NCBI GenBank assembly: GCA_964470375.1
Contig: CAYYCP010000098.1
Coordinates: 1 to 8,303, forward strand
DNA: 8,303 nt
Source: CAYNQK01 sp964470375
GTDB lineage: Bacteria > Spirochaetota > Spirochaetia > Treponematales > JBGSOB01
Reading direction: 5' to 3'
A model generated the notes under the pieces. The model did not search any database. It had not been told where the DNA came from and was given only the letters and a program-made list of their open reading frames with translations. Below, one piece after another: positions 1-6,718 of this stretch; position 1 is the stretch's first letter; every line of letters starts with the position of its first letter. A program made the position numbers and the translations under genes.

Positions 1-68
1 CGAGTCCCGTCCCAGTTCATGCAGGCATAGCAGCGCTTCTCGAACATCGGCTCGTAATCCCTGGACAT
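1..68 (-). CDS. Partial small Cys-containing protein (5' end only)
   Basis: Only the first 22 codons are in the window; the gene runs off the left edge. The start is well supported: AAAGGAG at 75-81 lies 6 nt before the ATG at 66-68. The visible peptide begins MSRDYEPMFEKRC and contains a CYAC motif (C13, C16), which looks like half of a zinc-binding CxxC pair, followed by MNWDGT. It starts 28 nt after the stop of the HD-GYP gene on the same strand, so it is probably the third gene of the tyrS unit. I do not recognise the family. A small zinc-ribbon or Cys-rich cytoplasmic protein is possible, since no signal peptide is seen, but too little is present to assign a role. Confidence 0.7.
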   Translation of the reverse strand, partial: MSRDYEPMFEKRCYACMNWDGT

Positions 69-96
69 GCGGATCTCCTTTCACTGCGATCCTTCC

Positions 97-2157
97 TCAG
101 TATACTCCATCCGCGGGTCTATTCCCCGCCGACATCATCTTGATGAAGGCCGCCCCCAGCTCGGGGTCGAATTGGCCGCCGCAGCCGGCTTCTATCTCCG
201 CCAGGGCCCGCTCCCCGCTCATGGCCGCCCGGTAGGGTCTGTCCGTAGTCATGGCATCATAGGCGTCGGCTATGGCGATGATCCGGGCGATGAGGGGGAT
301 TGCCGGACCGGCCAATCCGTCCGGGTAGCCCTTTCCATCCCAGCGCTCATGGTGGTGCTTGACCGCCGCTTGGGCGTCTTGGAGGAAGCGCAAGGGGCTC
401 AGGATGGCGTCGCCCAGCAGGGGATGCTCGCGGATGGAACCCAGGTCCAGGTCATCCAGCACGGAGCGCTTGTTGAGGATGGAATCGCTGATGCCGATCT
501 TGCCGATGTCGTGGAGGAGGCCGGCGTACTGGATGATGGTGGTGTCCTTGTCCGGCAACCCCAGGTAACCGGCCAGGCGCTGGGCATAGGCGGTCACCCG
601 CTCGGAATGTCCCTTGGTGTAGGGGTCGCGCATCTCGATAGCCCGGGCCAGGGAGGAGATAGTGTCGAAGTAGGCGTTCTGGGTGGATTCGAAGAGGCGG
701 GCGTTCTCAATGGCTATCGCGGCCTGGGAGGCCAGGGTCATTAGTATGCGCCGGTCCTCCTCGGAGATGCCGGCCATGGAAACCGACGAGAATTTGAAGG
801 TGCCGATGGTTCGCTCGCCTATCGTCAGGGGGATGTCTATCTCGGCCCCATGTCCCTGGGCCGCCTCGTCCGGGTTCCGCCCCGGGAAATCGAAGCGCAC
901 CCGCTCCTTGAGCTCGGATGTCTCCTCGTCTATGAGCATGATAGCTCCGGAGGAGATGCTGATGATGTCGTTGACCATGGCCATGATGGCGCGCAGGGTC
1001 TGGTCCAGGTCCAGACTGGAGGTGATGGCCTTACCCGCCTCATAGAGGGTCTGCAACTCCCGGATACGTTTCTCCAGGAAATCATTCGAGTCGCCCAGGC
1101 GGCGCGAGTACTCGCGCAGCTCTTCATTCATGCGCTTGATGTCCTCGAGGTTGGCCGCCAATTGTTCGTTGGAGGAGGCCAGCCGGGAGAGCATGTCGGC
1201 GTTGTTGAGGGCCGTGGCCGCCTGCTCGGCGAAGGCCGATAGGAGTTCCAGGTCGTTGTCGCCGAAATACTTCTCATCGCTCTCGGCGTCTATCACCCCG
1301 ATGGCCCTCCCCTGTACCATCAGTGGACACGCCATCTCCGAGACGGTGCTGGTTGAGTCCTTCACATAGCGGGCATCCTTAGTGACGTCCCGCACCAGCA
1401 CGCGCCGTTTTTCCCTGAAGGCCTCACCCACCGCCCCGGCCCCGACAGGGAAGCGGTAACCTGAGCGGAAAAAGTCGTCGTAACCGTAAGCCTCACGGAT
1501 TACCAGGCTCTCGCCCGTCTCATCAAGGAGGAGGATGGCGCACTGGCTGTAGCCCAGGGCCCATTGGGCGGCTACCAGGATCTCCTTCAAGAGCTCCTCG
1601 GGCTCGGTGAAGGCGTTCAGGGCCGCCCCCAGCTTAGCCAGGGCGGCCAGTTCCTTTCCCAGCTTGATGGCCTGCCCGTGGAGAAGGGAGTTGCGGTAAG
1701 CCACCGCGCCCTGGGAGGCGAACAGAGAGAAGATTTCTATGTCATCCTCGTCGAAGGAGCCCTCACGCCCGCTCAGGGCGGCCAGGTAGCCTAGGAGACC
1801 CTCCTCGGTGCGCATGGGGGAGATGAGCAGGGTCCCGCCCGGGTTGGGCTCCGGTAGGCCAAGGGCCTGGGCGCCGCCCAGGATACGGGTCTTGCCCGAC
1901 TCCGCCGTCTGCTTGAGAGCCGGAACCTCACCGGACAGCCGCAGACGCTTCATGGCCGCAGCATCAAAGCCCTTCCAGCGTTTGGGCACGAAGTCCGGGG
2001 CCCGTCCGTCGGCGACCAGGAGAACGAACCCTGGGTAACCCAGGGTGTCGGAGGCGGTCTCGAGCATCTCGTCCAGGAGGCCGGCCAGGTCGAGGCGGGA
2101 GTTAATCGCCCGGGCACAGTCGTTGAGCGCCCGCAGTTTGCGTAGTGTCTGGCTCAT
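97..2157 (-). CDS. GAF-GAF-GAF-HD-GYP protein, predicted cyclic-di-GMP phosphodiesterase
   Basis: A 686-residue soluble sensor/output protein with no membrane segment or signal peptide. By eye the domains are GAF1 at about 15-155, GAF2 at about 175-320, a charged heptad-like linker at about 320-370 that is probably coiled coil, a compact third GAF at about 370-490, and HD-GYP at about 495-675. The HD-GYP signature is intact: H517 in KGHSERV, H549-D550 in LLHDIGKIG, H578 in REHPLLGD, HHHERWDGKGYPDG at 601-614, and D631 in ADAYDAM. HD-GYP enzymes of this kind hydrolyse cyclic di-GMP (to pGpG or GMP) at a di- or tri-metal centre. GAF domains usually bind small ligands or other cyclic nucleotides, and the signal here is unknown. 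The ATG overlaps the tyrS stop (ATGA). A GAGG lies about 10-11 nt upstream inside tyrS, so translation is probably coupled to tyrS. Function is assigned by motif; activity is inferred. Confidence 0.93.
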   Translation of the reverse strand: MSQTLRKLRALNDCARAINSRLDLAGLLDEMLETASDTLGYPGFVLLVADGRAPDFVPKRWKGFDAAAMKRLRLSGEVPALKQTAESGKTRILGGAQALGLPEPNPGGTLLISPMRTEEGLLGYLAALSGREGSFDEDDIEIFSLFASQGAVAYRNSLLHGQAIKLGKELAALAKLGAALNAFTEPEELLKEILVAAQWALGYSQCAILLLDETGESLVIREAYGYDDFFRSGYRFPVGAGAVGEAFREKRRVLVRDVTKDARYVKDSTSTVSEMACPLMVQGRAIGVIDAESDEKYFGDNDLELLSAFAEQAATALNNADMLSRLASSNEQLAANLEDIKRMNEELREYSRRLGDSNDFLEKRIRELQTLYEAGKAITSSLDLDQTLRAIMAMVNDIISISSGAIMLIDEETSELKERVRFDFPGRNPDEAAQGHGAEIDIPLTIGERTIGTFKFSSVSMAGISEEDRRILMTLASQAAIAIENARLFESTQNAYFDTISSLARAIEMRDPYTKGHSERVTAYAQRLAGYLGLPDKDTTIIQYAGLLHDIGKIGISDSILNKRSVLDDLDLGSIREHPLLGDAILSPLRFLQDAQAAVKHHHERWDGKGYPDGLAGPAIPLIARIIAIADAYDAMTTDRPYRAAMSGERALAEIEAGCGGQFDPELGAAFIKMMSAGNRPADGVY
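99..104 (-). promoter_or_regulatory. Possible internal -10 element (TATACT) before the small Cys gene
   Basis: TATACT on the minus strand overlaps the last codons and stop of the HD-GYP gene and sits 31 bp upstream of the next start. It is identical to the -10 boxes proposed for tyrS and glyS. No TTGACA-like -35 is visible 16-18 bp upstream (the sequence there is GC-rich), so it may simply be the Val-Tyr codons GTA TAC at the end of the HD-GYP gene. At best it is a weak internal promoter. Confidence 0.2.
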
Positions 2158-3383
2158 CGGAACAGGATCCTCACGACCCGTTTTTTGCCGGCCCTGAGGA
2201 CGAGGGCACCCGATGCGTCCAGGCTATCCATACCGATGACAGCCTTCTCGTCGGTCAGGCGCTCCTCGTTGAGGGCCGCCCCGCCCTGCTGAACCAGGCG
2301 GCGGGCCTCGCTCTTCGAGGGCGCCAGCCCGGCCAGCACGAAGAGATCCAGGGCCCCGATACCTGCCTTAAGCTTATCGATGGGCAGTTCCGCGCTCGGC
2401 ATGTCCTCGGCCTTCCCGCTCCCGCCGAAGGCCGCCCGGGCTGCGTCCAGGGCCTTATCGGCCTCTCCCCGGCCGTGTATAAGGGCCGTCACCTCCCAGG
2501 CCAGCCTCTCCTTGGAGGCGTTGATGGCTGCGTCCTTGGCCCGCCCTAGGGCCTCGCACTCTTCGACCGGAAGGAAGGTGAACATGAGAAGGAATCGTTC
2601 AACGTCCGCGTCCTGGACATTGCGCCAATATTGGAAGAAATCGTAGGGGCTGGTGATCGAGGGATCGAGGAATACGGCCCCCTTCTCCGTCTTGCCCATT
2701 TTTTTGCCGTCCGCGGTGGTCACCAGGGGGAAGGTCAGGCCGTAGGCTTCCTGCCCTTCCAGGCGGCGGATGAGGTCGATACCGGCCACGATGTTGCCCC
2801 ACTGGTCGTCCCCGCCGATCTGGAGACGGCAGCCATAGCGCCTGAAAAGCTCCAGGAAGTCGTAGCTCTGGAGGAGCTGGTAGTTGAACTCCACGAAGGA
2901 CAGGCCGGTCTCCAGGCGGGCCTTATAGGCCTCGAAGGACAGCATCTTGTTCACCGAAAAATGCGAGCCTATCTCACGCAGGAAGTCGATGTAGTTCAGG
3001 CCGGCCAGCCAATCCTTGTTGTTCACCGGCAGGGCCTTGGAGCCGTCGAAGCCTATGAAACGGTCCAGCTGGGCCCTTATGGAGTCCGCATTTCGATCGA
3101 TTTGGTCGTAATCGATCATCTTGCGCGTCTCGGTCCGGCCGGATGGATCGCCGATACGGGCCGTGCCCCCGCCGATCAAGGCCAGGCCGACGTGGCCCGC
3201 ATCGCGCAGGTGCCGCAGGGCGAAGAAGGGCACCATGTGGCCGATATGCAGGCTTGGTCCGGTGGGATCGCAGCCGACATAGAAGGTCACCGGCCCCCCG
3301 TCCATCAGGGCAGAGAGTCCGGCCACATCGCTGCATTGCTTAAAGAATCCCCTGCGCTTGAGGGTTTCGAGGGCCGCGTTCAT
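2154..3383 (-). CDS. tyrS: Tyrosyl-tRNA synthetase
   Basis: Cytoplasmic class I aminoacyl-tRNA synthetase that charges tRNA-Tyr with tyrosine. From the start chosen here it has 409 residues, normal for the bacterial family. Visible motifs are HIGH at 46-49 (after YVGCDPTGPSL), the tyrosine-binding Y168xxxQ172xxD175, QIGGDDQWGN at 188-197, the KMSKS-class loop KKMGKT at 227-232, and a C-terminal S4-like RNA-binding domain at about 343-405 (LFVLAGLAPSKSEARRLVQQGG). The frame is open a further 43 codons upstream, to an ATG at 3512. That extension has no family character and contains the proposed promoter. The ATG at 3383 has GGAG 8 nt upstream; the ATG two codons earlier (3389) would be only 2 nt from it. 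The stop forms ATGA with the next gene. The upstream radical SAM gene ends 145 bp away. Confidence 0.97.
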   Translation of the reverse strand: MNAALETLKRRGFFKQCSDVAGLSALMDGGPVTFYVGCDPTGPSLHIGHMVPFFALRHLRDAGHVGLALIGGGTARIGDPSGRTETRKMIDYDQIDRNADSIRAQLDRFIGFDGSKALPVNNKDWLAGLNYIDFLREIGSHFSVNKMLSFEAYKARLETGLSFVEFNYQLLQSYDFLELFRRYGCRLQIGGDDQWGNIVAGIDLIRRLEGQEAYGLTFPLVTTADGKKMGKTEKGAVFLDPSITSPYDFFQYWRNVQDADVERFLLMFTFLPVEECEALGRAKDAAINASKERLAWEVTALIHGRGEADKALDAARAAFGGSGKAEDMPSAELPIDKLKAGIGALDLFVLAGLAPSKSEARRLVQQGGAALNEERLTDEKAVIGMDSLDASGALVLRAGKKRVVRILFR

Positions 3384-3391
3384 CGACATGT

Positions 3392-3395
3392 CTCC
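3392..3395 (-). promoter_or_regulatory. tyrS ribosome binding site (decides the start)
   Basis: GGAG within TTCTGGAGACATG on the minus strand. It lies 8 nt before the ATG at 3383 and 2 nt before the ATG at 3389, which favours the inner ATG. The protein then begins MNAALETLKRRGF, as expected for the family. Confidence 0.7.
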
Positions 3396-3433
3396 AGAAA
3401 AATGAATCGTCCGCCGCGAGGGACGGCCGGTTG

Positions 3434-3463
3434 AGTATAGCCCGGTCAGCCCAGAGCCCTCAA
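3434..3463 (-). promoter_or_regulatory. Sigma-70-type promoter for tyrS
   Basis: On the minus strand, TTGAGG at 3458-3463 is followed after 18 bp by TATACT at 3434-3439 (4/6 and 5/6 matches to TTGACA/TATAAT). Transcription would start near 3427, giving a 5' leader of about 44 nt before the ATG at 3383. The promoter lies in the 145-bp space after the radical SAM gene, so tyrS and the genes after it can be transcribed independently. I see no clear terminator for the radical SAM gene before it. Confidence 0.6.
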
Positions 3464-3528
3464 GGGGCGGCAGCGTATCTTCTCGTAGTATCGACGTCTG
3501 GACCTGAATCATAGAGCCGAATCGCTCA

Positions 3529-5082
3529 TCAAGCCCAGGAATTCCGGGCGGATTGAAGGAAAAAAGCAGCGTGACTGGAAGTGAAAAGAGGCGGGGCGCG
3601 TCTCAGGATGGGGCGGATGCGAGGATGATCTTCGATGTCCTCGGCGATGAAGCGGCGGACCGCCTCCCGGCCCCATCCGAGAGGATGCCTGAGGGGAAGG
3701 TAGAGGGAGAGGTCCCCGCGGTCGGCCCCGGGCTCAGCCAATTCCAGGGCCTCTGGTATTCCTGCCGGCATGTTGAATAGTGCGATATTGAGGAAATCTA
3801 TGAGTTCCGCGTGATCGGCGATGAAGTCCCTGGTCAGACCGGCATCCTCGGGGCCCTCCCAGGGGCTGCCGAAGAGGACATAGACATAGGTTCCGATGCC
3901 GGCCCCCTTGAGGTTCGCGAGGATGCGTGGTGATGTGTTCAGGCTCGTGCCCTTACCCATGGCCTTGAGCACCCGCTCCGATGCGGATTCAAGGCCCAGT
4001 TGCAGCATGGCGCAGCCCGCGTCAGCCAGGGCCCTGCAGAAGCTTGGATCCTCAAGGAGCCTGGAGAAGCGGGCGAAGCCATACCAGGGGCGGCCGGGAC
4101 CTGAGTCCGCCAAGGCCTTTAAGATGGATTGGGGAATTTCACTGTCAACGAAGTGCAGGAGGATCGGCTCCTCTTCGCGGATGAGTCTTGAAACACCTGC
4201 CATGGCCTCTGCCAGGCTGGCTTGGCGGTAGGGCCGACCCTCGGCCTTCTCGGGACAAAAACGGCAGCGGGCCCAGGCGCAGCCGCTGGAAAAGCCAAAA
4301 GGCAAAATCCTCCCCGGGGCCAGGTAGGCCTCGGCCCTGAAATCCGAATAATCGGCCATCCACGGGGAGGCCCCTTGGATCCCGCCGGAAGGCAGGGGTC
4401 CGAAGGCCGCCTCGAGCCAGTCCTCGCCCTCCCCTCCCACGACATCGTCGGCCAGGTCGCCCAGGGCCTTGGCCCCTCCCTCGCTCGAGAGCCAGCTCGT
4501 GATGAGGCTTCCTCCCAGGACCAGTCGGAGATCCGGATATTCGCGCCGCAGGTAGCCCAGTATGGCGCAAGCGGCCTGGACCTGGCTCAGGTAGCAGAGG
4601 GAGACGCCGGCCAGCTCGTGCCTGCCCTCCCTCAGGGCCGCGTCGAGACGAGGTTTGAAGGAGAAAAAGAAGGGGCTCGCCTCGGGATCGCGCGAGGCCG
4701 CTAGGAGGTCCTCGGAACGGTGCGGATCGAAGGAGCCCAGGCGGAAGTCGGCCAGGCCCGCCCCCGTCTCCCCCAGACCCAGGCTGTAGGCTATTTCCAG
4801 CTCGAAGACTGATCGCGAATAGACGCTGAAATTCTTATAGCCCTCCGGCGATCGCAGGAGACTGAGGTTGCGGCGCCGGCGTCTCCATGCGGCACGGGCT
4901 CCCCCGCTCAGGGATGCTGTTCCGGCCGGCCCCTCCTCCCTGCCTACCGCGTCCAGGAGGCAGGCCAAGTTGAGGTCAAGGCAATCCACTTGTATTCCCC
5001 TAGCCCGCGTCGATGCGGCCAGACGGGCGATGCCTGGGGGAGCCTCGCTGGGGCGGGATATAGGGGGATAGACGAGGAGCAT
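3529..5082 (-). CDS. Cobalamin-binding-like radical SAM protein, substrate unknown
   Basis: A 517-residue protein. The N-terminus (MLLVYPPISRPSEAPPGIARLAA, then VDCLDLN) resembles the Rossmann-like B12-binding domain found before many radical SAM cores, continuing to about residue 230 with LAGVSLCYLSQVQAACAIL and LRLVLGGSLITS. I see no DxHxxG cobalamin-ligating motif, so actual B12 binding is uncertain. The radical SAM core runs from about 255 to 450, with cluster cysteines C268, C273 and C276 (spacing CX4CX2C, GCAWARCRFC), then LQLGLESASERVLKAMGKG at 361-378 and TYVYVLFGSPWEG. The spacing is longer than the usual CX3CX2C but occurs in other families with a GCxWxxCxFC motif. The last 70 residues show no known domain. 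The start fits the domain boundary; the ribosome binding site is weak. It is transcribed divergently from the rluA-family gene. No precursor peptide or pathway partner is adjacent, so the reaction cannot be named. Confidence 0.85.
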   Translation of the reverse strand: MLLVYPPISRPSEAPPGIARLAASTRARGIQVDCLDLNLACLLDAVGREEGPAGTASLSGGARAAWRRRRRNLSLLRSPEGYKNFSVYSRSVFELEIAYSLGLGETGAGLADFRLGSFDPHRSEDLLAASRDPEASPFFFSFKPRLDAALREGRHELAGVSLCYLSQVQAACAILGYLRREYPDLRLVLGGSLITSWLSSEGGAKALGDLADDVVGGEGEDWLEAAFGPLPSGGIQGASPWMADYSDFRAEAYLAPGRILPFGFSSGCAWARCRFCPEKAEGRPYRQASLAEAMAGVSRLIREEEPILLHFVDSEIPQSILKALADSGPGRPWYGFARFSRLLEDPSFCRALADAGCAMLQLGLESASERVLKAMGKGTSLNTSPRILANLKGAGIGTYVYVLFGSPWEGPEDAGLTRDFIADHAELIDFLNIALFNMPAGIPEALELAEPGADRGDLSLYLPLRHPLGWGREAVRRFIAEDIEDHPRIRPILRRAPPLFTSSHAAFFLQSARNSWA

Positions 5083-5086
5083 GTCC

Positions 5087-5104
5087 CGGGAGCTTAACGG
5101 GAGC
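5087..5104. repeat. 7-bp direct repeat CGGGAGC, 11-bp period
   Basis: Two exact copies of CGGGAGC (5087-5093 and 5098-5104) separated by TTAA lie in the 50-bp divergent region, directly before the radical SAM start codon. An 11-bp period puts both on one helix face, as for a regulator bound side by side. In the radical SAM mRNA they would read GCUCCCG twice in the leader. The repeats are short and GC-rich, so chance is possible. Confidence 0.35.
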
Positions 5105-5123
5105 GAACCCGATTGTCTATTAT
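5094..5123 (+). promoter_or_regulatory. Possible promoter for the rluA-family gene
   Basis: TTAACG at 5094-5099 is followed after 18 bp by TATTAT at 5118-5123; a second TATTAT lies at 5121-5126. Transcription would start at about 5130, within a few bases of the ATG at 5133, so the mRNA would be leaderless or nearly so. The -10 overlaps the minus-strand TATAAT at 5122-5127. Confidence 0.4.
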
Positions 5124-5127
5124 TATA
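5122..5127 (-). promoter_or_regulatory. -10 element (TATAAT) for the radical SAM gene
   Basis: A perfect TATAAT on the minus strand in an AT-rich island (TATAATAATAG) within otherwise GC-rich sequence. Transcription would start near 5115, leaving a leader of about 32 nt before the ATG at 5082. The region 16-18 bp upstream lies inside the rluA-family coding sequence and contains no good -35 box, so an activator may be needed. Confidence 0.5.
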
Positions 5128-5132
5128 GGTCC

Positions 5133-5914
5133 ATGCGCCTCGAGGGCACCGAGCGCCGCCCGCGCAGCCCGGCGCCGGCCTGGGCGGCCGGCCTGAACCT
5201 GATAGATTATCTCTGCCGACGCTTCAGCTACGCTGATCGGGCGGCTTGGGGGGCCCAGCTCGCCCTGGGCGCCCTGCGTCTGGACGGCCGGACGGCCGAC
5301 GGTCAGGAGATCCTCCGGGGCGGCGAGCTGATCGAGTTCACTCCTCCACAGGGCATTGAGGAGGAGTGGACCGATCCTCTCAAATGCATCTACGAGGACG
5401 AACTCTTTCTTGTCTTCGAAAAGCCCCCCGGCCTTGTATGCCAGCCCTCCGGACGCTACTTCAAGCGTAGCCTTTGGTACGTGGTCTCCGCGCACCATCC
5501 CGGCATCGGCATCGCCACTCGTCTGGACCGCGAGACATCGGGGCTTGTGCTATGCTGCAAAAGCGGCGTAGGCATGCGCCTGGCCCAGGATGCCATGGTA
5601 TCGGGAAGGCTCCGGAAAACCTACCTCGTCCTCGTGCGCGGGGATTTCCCGGATGAGGCCCTGGCTGAGGGCTGGATCGGCCCCCTTTCCGGGTCACGCG
5701 TCCGTAAAATGATGGGCTTCACCATGGCCCCGGCCGGACCGGACTCCAAGCCCTGCCGTACATCCTTCAAACGTCTGTCCGGTGACGGGAGATGCAGTCT
5801 CCTGCGGGCTCGGACCGATACGGGCCGCACCCACCAGATCAGGGCAAGCCTCCTAGCCCTTGGCTACCCCATCATCGGCGACAAGCTCTATGGAGGGGAT
5901 CCGGAGATCTTCGT
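5133..5914 (+). CDS. RluA-family pseudouridine synthase (3' end lost in gap)
   Basis: Converts specific uridines in rRNA or tRNA to pseudouridine. Two hundred and sixty complete residues are visible before the N run. Residues about 20-72 form an S4-like RNA-binding segment (LNLIDYLCRRFSYADRAAW ... GALRLDG). The catalytic core begins at about 84 (CIYEDELFLVFEKPPGLVCQP) and contains the motif II variant TRLDRETSGL at 129-138 with catalytic Asp132. Threonine replaces the usual His of HRLD. Later come RKTYLVLVRG at 161-170 and ARTDTGRTHQIRASL at 226-240, then GYPIIGDKLYGGD. The family usually continues for about 30-60 residues, and these fall in the gap. The exact target (RluA, RluC or RluD type) cannot be told. 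Only AGG 3 nt before the ATG could serve as a ribosome binding site, and no other in-frame start fits. Confidence 0.92.
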
Positions 5915-6014
5915 NNNNNNNNNNNNNNNNNNNNNNNNNNNNNNNNNNNNNNNNNNNNNNNNNNNNNNNNNNNNNNNNNNNNNNNNNNNNNNNNNNNNNN
6001 NNNNNNNNNNNNNN
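5915..6014. other. Assembly gap (100 N)
   Basis: Exactly 100 N, a length often used when the real gap size is unknown. It removes the 3' end of the rluA-family gene and the C-terminal end of the cyclophilin gene, plus whatever lies between. Open frames that read through the N are meaningless. Anything about the order of genes across this point depends on scaffolding. Confidence 0.98.
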
Positions 6015-6676
6015 TGCGAGCCGTTGGTATTGGCCCCCGAGTTGGCCATGCAGAGGGTGGCATAGGCCACCGGGTTTATCACCTCCCGCTCCATAAGGAC
6101 CTTGGCCGATCCGGTCATGTCGCGGTACTCCTGGATGCTGATGCCCATGAGGGGCGTGGCGCTGTACTCGCTCAGGACCTTGTTGACGATACCAACCAGG
6201 CGGGCGTTCTGGTTTTCCTCGGGTGTGCCGATCACATAAGGGACTATCAGCTCATTCCATACGATCAGGGCGGTCTCTTCGTCCTCTACCAGGCCGGACA
6301 GTTCCTTTCCGGTCTCGCGGTAGGTTTCGTCTTCGAACTCGTAACCCGGCCCGCCGGTACCGTCGCCCTTAGGATCTCCACCTTGAATCATGAAGCCATC
6401 GATGACGCGGTGGAATGTGAGCCCGTCGTAGAAAGGCTTCTTTGATGTGCTGCCGGTGTCGGGGTTTGTCCATTCCTTGGAGCCCTCGGCCAAACCGATG
6501 AAGTTGTCCACCGTCTTGGGGGCATCCTCGGAGAGGAGGCGTACGGCGATTTCGCCGTAATTCGTCTGCAGCACGGCGTAGCTGCCAGGTTCGGAGGGCT
6601 TGAAACCCACCTTGCCGGAGCAGGAAACCGCCAGGAGGCAGACTAGGGTGATAGAGGCGGGAATGGCTCTTTTCAT
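6015..6676 (-). CDS. Cyclophilin-type peptidyl-prolyl isomerase lipoprotein with insertion (3' end lost in gap)
   Basis: Catalyses cis-trans isomerisation of X-Pro bonds, here probably as an exported, membrane-anchored folding factor. Two hundred and twenty residues are visible. The start at MKRAIP is set by GAGGA at 6684-6688, 7 nt upstream; an in-frame ATG at 6754 has no support. Residues 1-18 form a signal peptide ending LLAVS, with the likely lipid-modified Cys at 19. The catalytic domain starts at about 33 (YAVLQTNYGEIAVRL) and has FHRVIDGFMIQGGDP at 88-102, so the family's active-site Arg, Phe, Met and Gln are R90, F95, M96 and Q98. GTGGPGYEFEDE (106-117) follows. In ordinary cyclophilins the MANxGxNTNGSQ motif comes about 10 residues later. 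Here it appears at 210-220, leaving about 80 extra residues of mostly helical-looking, acidic sequence. The protein breaks off at the N gap, within NTNGSQ. It lies downstream of glyS on the same strand. Confidence 0.93.
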
Positions 6677-6718
6677 CGGAATATCCTCATCGGTCTGCAT
6701 TCGGAGAGCACGGGCCTC

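Noticed and set aside
113..129. GCGGG/CCCGC stem with a 7-nt loop near the end of the HD-GYP gene, like one in the glyS leader
   Set aside because: It lies within coding sequence, is only 5 bp, and such GC stems are expected at this base composition.
67..744. A 225-codon plus-strand open frame opposite the HD-GYP domain
   Set aside because: It covers the conserved HD-GYP motifs in antisense and has no family character.
2631..3434. A 267-codon plus-strand open frame opposite tyrS
   Set aside because: It is an antisense shadow of the conserved synthetase, with no recognisable motif.
3384..3512. N-terminal extension of tyrS to an ATG at 3512
   Set aside because: The added 43 residues are not family-like, contain the proposed promoter, and lack a good ribosome binding site; the ATG at 3383 has one.
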